A stretch of 10,291 nucleotides of DNA from NCBI GenBank assembly GCA_903912275.1, contig CAIWGR010000109.1, forward strand, positions 1-10,291, in the 5' to 3' direction. The notes beneath the pieces were generated by a model that ran no database searches, was not told the origin of the DNA, and worked only from the letters and a program-made list of their open reading frames with translations. Within the stretch, counting starts at the first letter, position 1. Every line of letters starts with the position of its first letter. Positions 8,101 through 10,291 of this stretch are shown here, piece after piece. This stretch comes from an uncultured delta proteobacterium. GTDB lineage: Bacteria; Myxococcota_A; Bradymonadia; REDH01. The position numbers and the translations under genes are program-made.

Positions 8101-9270
8101 GAGCCGTTCGCGCCAAAGTGCCCCGCTCGCCCGGAGCCAGCAGGTCCGCGCCTCGCTGATGACGTCACACAGCGCAGCGCGCTCCAGGAGGAGCTCCGCT
8201 GCCGCGAGGAACCCGACGCTTCCCTCGGCCAACCCTTCGGCCTGCCCGCCCTCGCTTCGTGCCGACGCACAAGCCGCACGCAGATCTCTGGCCTTCGGCG
8301 AAGACAGCAGGGCTTGGTCGCCATCCAGCAAGTGCGCCAACCACTCCCCAAAGGCCTTCGTTCCGCCGGCCGCCAGCCCTCCGAAACCCTTTTTCGGGTC
8401 CACCGAGTTCTGCATCGCAGCGCGGAACTGCCGCGCATCCTTCGACAGCGCTGCCACTGCCACCGCCTCATTGCCCGCCGCCAGAATCTCGCCCATCAGG
8501 ACATGTAGCTCCTGGGCCGCGGCACGGTAGGCAACAACCAGCTCACCGCCCCGCTCCACCGCCGCGGCAAACCGCTCCATCGCCACCTGGGGCGACACCG
8601 TGAGCGCCTCCGGTGCCTGATCGCGCTGCGCCCAGGAAGACACGACGAGCGCAGTCGGATGGGAGATCGCGAGCGTCATCAGCTTGTGCGCCGCCTCCAG
8701 GTCGAGACCGGCAATCTTGGTCAAAAAGTCGCCCTTCGCCTTGCCGAGATCGCCCGGCGCTGCGGTGACAGTCCCATACAGCCAGCGACCGAATGCCCCC
8801 TCCACAATCTCACGCTGCGCCTTGGCGGCATCCGGAGCCATCTGAAGCGCCTCGGGTCTTCCAAGTTCGGCGCCAAACCGGGTCAGCATCCGCTGACAGA
8901 AGCTATGAAGCGTCATCACCGACGACGACTCCAGCGCACCTACCGCCCGCGCAACCCGTTCACGCCACACGGCCAGCTTCGACGCGTCGAAGGCCACACA
9001 CTCCAGGCCTAGCACCCGCTCGAAATCCGCCTCATTCACGCTCGAAGCAGCCAGCACGCTACGCAACCGCTGCAGCCGGTCTTGCAGACGCTGCGAGAGC
9101 TCTGCCGTCGCCTTCTTCGAGAAGGTTACCACCAGCACCTTGCGAAGCTCCACACCCCGCAACACGGCCAGCAGCACCTCGCTGATCAGCCGATAGGTCT
9201 TCCCTGTGCCGGCGCTCGCCTCCACCATCCAAAGCGCTCCGCGAGCGCCCTGATTCGTCGGGCTCTTCAT
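5188..9270 (-). CDS. recB: Exodeoxyribonuclease V subunit beta RecB (3'-5' helicase-nuclease)
   Basis: RecB is the 3'-to-5' UvrD-like helicase and sole nuclease of RecBCD; after Chi it also directs RecA loading. The 1360-residue protein is complete. Helicase motifs: Walker A EASAGTGKT (17-25, K24), Ia VVTFSKKATAEL (47-58), Walker B LVDEFQDTDD (430-439), motif III VGDPKQSIYRFRGSDL (474-489), motif IV SRRTS (511-515), motif V TVHVSKGLEADIVYLPF (794-810), motif VI AYVAMTRARHRVVVWW (884-899). The C-terminal PD-(D/E)XK nuclease shows GNLVH (H1098), LTGKMDLVF (D1231) and FIADYKTN (D1249, K1251), then a Q/Y motif (YLLQLLIYTVAWHR, 1282-1295) and the RecB-typical DYDYDRDFGGVYYLYIRG. These match E. coli His956, Asp1067, Asp1080 and Lys1082. 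It is about 180 residues longer than E. coli RecB (1180). The ATG at 9270 overlaps the recC stop as ATGA and has GGAGGAA just upstream. Confidence 0.98.
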   Translation of the reverse strand: MKSPTNQGARGALWMVEASAGTGKTYRLISEVLLAVLRGVELRKVLVVTFSKKATAELSQRLQDRLQRLRSVLAASSVNEADFERVLGLECVAFDASKLAVWRERVARAVGALESSSVMTLHSFCQRMLTRFGAELGRPEALQMAPDAAKAQREIVEGAFGRWLYGTVTAAPGDLGKAKGDFLTKIAGLDLEAAHKLMTLAISHPTALVVSSWAQRDQAPEALTVSPQVAMERFAAAVERGGELVVAYRAAAQELHVLMGEILAAGNEAVAVAALSKDARQFRAAMQNSVDPKKGFGGLAAGGTKAFGEWLAHLLDGDQALLSSPKARDLRAACASARSEGGQAEGLAEGSVGFLAAAELLLERAALCDVISEARTCWLRASGALWRERLEREGWLTFDAMLAELERALRHAQLGAGLREAIREEFEVCLVDEFQDTDDVQWSILQRLFDEAPAWDGRVETDPAEAPGRHFVLVGDPKQSIYRFRGSDLSVYTEARDAAAQRGQIQTLDTSRRTSTGLMYALNLVFAPVLPNDPSGAAHPAWPFVHDSIRAGAVGSLAADEDPNAALEFVIVEKENKVETARRIAARVAADRKLLVAPEQRGHVPSVAVLVASHADGALLEREFRALGLFCRRRELPLMQTEEATRVMQWLNFLAKPEVERHRRSLALAPWLGWKVEPLSRVVRKGGAAWADWLEALDDSRRVFLEQGVLAGFERLMQRREGWERLAADEDGEAMTDRLRQVLSELEHRASEMGRSAAELLRWMSEEEAKGDGSEVVVRARPSEGSGDAVDIWTVHVSKGLEADIVYLPFLSGDGMQERATVRKGTYVFSAPDAQGSRRRWLDTRVLRPSPDKGPDAASDEAGVSLFAKALATREIRTEKARMAYVAMTRARHRVVVWWTASDAAGKGMLQPVLLRRPPVALDKQAGQPETFQVGDDLWSFAEAPPVPGGPKPMGAAEFVLRKWAELASSGTDRLLGRIEVHRDDSPWFEAAEKLREAYAASQTGDAGAEQALAQARKELEARWKVAAGRAHAVASAKRSFTSLSQRLKNQEEAKAAVQADVGEAAVERSDDEADTGTFSRDARWDGLAGKAFGNLVHSFYEELDFVSERSVDDMFDATELLRRHVSLHARSRLATFDTAGGWGESLLADLLGILRVPLAGGAAGAGCSLSAVSLETRADESSFDMRMCDSRKAAAAILDGFEGTEAWRGYFERLAQGLWNEKGILTGKMDLVFARPGRDGRPRWFIADYKTNLLNPERSQDAAFARYESGRLFEAMAHSEYLLQLLIYTVAWHRHLQNTLGADYDYDRDFGGVYYLYIRGMEQGSDRGQFFIKPPRAWVEKLCAAWGSLVHDAEGEAAE
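5199..5209 (-). promoter_or_regulatory. recD ribosome binding site (GGAAGGGGAGG)
   Basis: A strong purine-rich site inside the end of recB, with the GGGGAGG core (5205-5199) ending 7 bases before the ATG at 5191. It fixes the recD start and suggests recD can initiate well as ribosomes finish recB. Confidence 0.75.
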
Positions 9271-10291
9271 GCTTCCTCCGTCGTAGTGGCGTGCTCAACC
9301 AGCGGTGCCCGAACGGCCGAGGCCACCGGCACCGACGTGTGATAGCCCCGTTTTGAAGCCCACCCCTTGGTGGGGTCGTAAATCACAAACATCGAAAAGA
9401 TGACCGGCAGCGCGACCAGCGCGCTCCACCAGGCAACATCGCCGTGAAGCGTGGCGGCCCAGTTCGGCGACTGCGTCGATCCGGCACGGCGCGGAAAGGG
9501 TGCCCGCACCGATTCGCGCATCAGCCGCGCGGGAAAGTCGTACCCCTTGCTGTCAGCCACCTTTTTCACGACGACGCTCGAAATCCGATCCACCAAGAAG
9601 CCGGCGGTCTCCTCCTCGCCCCCGCCCTGACCATCACCGGAGTCGCTCTCCGAAGGACCCCGTGGGCTCGCCTTCGTCGACTTCTCTGCGGGCGGGCTCG
9701 CGCGCAACAGGTCGAAGAACCAGCCGAGGCAGCCGACCCGATCGATGAGCCCGGCATCGACATCCGCGAGCGAACGAGCGAGCACCTCCGGCCAGCGCCC
9801 ATCCGCGACGTTCTTGCTGTTGCTCAGTGCATCAAACAGCAACTCCCGCGATGCAAGCACCAGTCGCTGCATCGCCTCGCTCCGGAAACGGGCCAACTCC
9901 TTGAGCCAGGCCCCCTCGTCGAGCCCCTCTGGCCAGACACAGACGCCATGCTGGTAGGCGCCGGCCTTCGCGTCCCACCAAGCGTATTGCAATCCGTTGG
10001 GGCGCGCTCCCTCGCTTGCCAGCCGAACGAGTGCCAGCGTCACGATGGCTTCAAAGGCGGCCTTCTCCCGCTTCTTGTGCGAGACAACAACGGGGAGGTC
10101 GGACCCCGCGCTCCAGAGCAGCGGGCCAGGCTGAATCAGAAACTGCACCCCGCCTGGCGTGCAGGCCCCCACCGAGATGACCGGCGTCTCCTCGCCCTGC
10201 TCCACGGAGCCCACCGCAGCGCCACCGAGTTCCTTCCAATTCCGCTCCACCACCCGCAGCTCCGCGAGCGCCCTGTCGAGCGACTGCAGCC
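9267..10291 (-). CDS. recC: Probable exodeoxyribonuclease V subunit gamma RecC, C-terminal part (cut by window edge)
   Basis: The frame is open from the window edge to a TGA at 9269-9267, giving 340 visible C-terminal residues; the first possible start (GTG at 10253) is internal, since the coding frame continues upstream without a stop. RecC is a helicase-like and nuclease-like but catalytically inactive subunit that splits the duplex and recognises Chi. Support: position directly before recB with an ATGA overlap, and a visible layout like the end of E. coli RecC: a VQFLIQPGPLLWSAG-type strand region, a helix similar to the 'LWLEHL' segment (KAAFEAIVTLALVRLAS), then a WLKELARFRSEAMQRLVL helix resembling the RecC 'LIEGYREGMSAPLLVLP' stretch. 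After that the resemblance fades: a charged, Ser/Gly/Glu-rich linker (9698-9606) leads to a C-terminal segment with a hydrophobic run (9434-9378). The tail is roughly 100 residues longer than in E. coli. The identification rests more on context than on motifs; Chi-contact residues lie outside the window. Confidence 0.78.
   Translation of the reverse strand, partial: LQSLDRALAELRVVERNWKELGGAAVGSVEQGEETPVISVGACTPGGVQFLIQPGPLLWSAGSDLPVVVSHKKREKAAFEAIVTLALVRLASEGARPNGLQYAWWDAKAGAYQHGVCVWPEGLDEGAWLKELARFRSEAMQRLVLASRELLFDALSNSKNVADGRWPEVLARSLADVDAGLIDRVGCLGWFFDLLRASPPAEKSTKASPRGPSESDSGDGQGGGEEETAGFLVDRISSVVVKKVADSKGYDFPARLMRESVRAPFPRRAGSTQSPNWAATLHGDVAWWSALVALPVIFSMFVIYDPTKGWASKRGYHTSVPVASAVRAPLVEHATTTEEA
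9273..9279 (-). promoter_or_regulatory. recB ribosome binding site (GGAGGAA)
   Basis: GGAGG (9279-9275) lies four bases before the recB ATG at 9270, inside the last codons of the upstream gene. Together with the ATGA overlap it decides the start, which places the Walker A motif at residues 18-25 as usual for RecB. Confidence 0.75.

Noticed and set aside
8382..8400. CCGAAA/TTTCGG hairpin with T run inside recB
   Set aside because: It encodes the DPKKGFGG segment in frame; the T run is in the loop and stem rather than after it.
9359..9374. Inverted repeat CCCACC/GGTGGG near the end of recC as a terminator
   Set aside because: It is only 6 bp, lies inside the coding frame, and no T tract follows on either strand.
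3185..10291. recCBD as part of an anti-phage defence island or a novel system
   Set aside because: RecBCD does degrade phage DNA, but the genes are standard with intact canonical motifs, and no defence genes, mobile elements or phage-like genes accompany them here.

Overview
The window is a GC-rich (by eye well above 60% G+C), densely coding bacterial chromosomal segment. All protein genes read on the minus strand. The family make-up (RecBCD rather than AddAB, RimO, an Fe-S m5U methyltransferase of the RumA/RlmD family, a tRNA without encoded CCA) suggests a free-living Gram-negative bacterium. The style of the proteins would fit Acidobacteriota (Terriglobia) or a GC-rich proteobacterium, but this assignment is tentative because no marker gene fixes the phylum.

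Layout in minus-strand transcription order, from the right end of the window: the 3' third of recC (cut by the window edge at 10291), complete recB (9270 to 5188) and complete recD (5191 to 3185). These form a tight operon in which each stop codon overlaps the next start as ATGA, so the three subunits of the RecBCD helicase-nuclease (exonuclease V) are probably co-transcribed and translationally coupled. All helicase motifs of RecB and RecD and the RecB nuclease residues are intact, so the complex should be active in end resection, recombinational repair and degradation of linear foreign DNA.

The gap between recD and the next minus-strand gene holds a compact opposite-strand unit: a sigma70-like promoter (3015-3043), tRNA-Val with anticodon CAC (3055-3126) and a strong intrinsic terminator (3132-3181) that ends just before the recD stop codon. 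Left of it lies a second minus-strand operon: rimO (2906 to 1515), which methylthiolates ribosomal protein S12, coupled by a GTGA overlap to an RNA m5U methyltransferase of the RumA/RlmD family (1518 to 160). The theme of tRNA gene plus second operon is the translation apparatus. At the left edge, 52 bases after the methyltransferase, the first 35 codons of a TetR-type regulator begin (107 to 1).

No mobile element, CRISPR array or convincing novel system is visible. The least conventional parts are the divergent C-terminal tail of RecC (charged, glycine-rich linker plus a hydrophobic segment), the enlarged RecB, and the antisense nesting of the tRNA unit between two operons.
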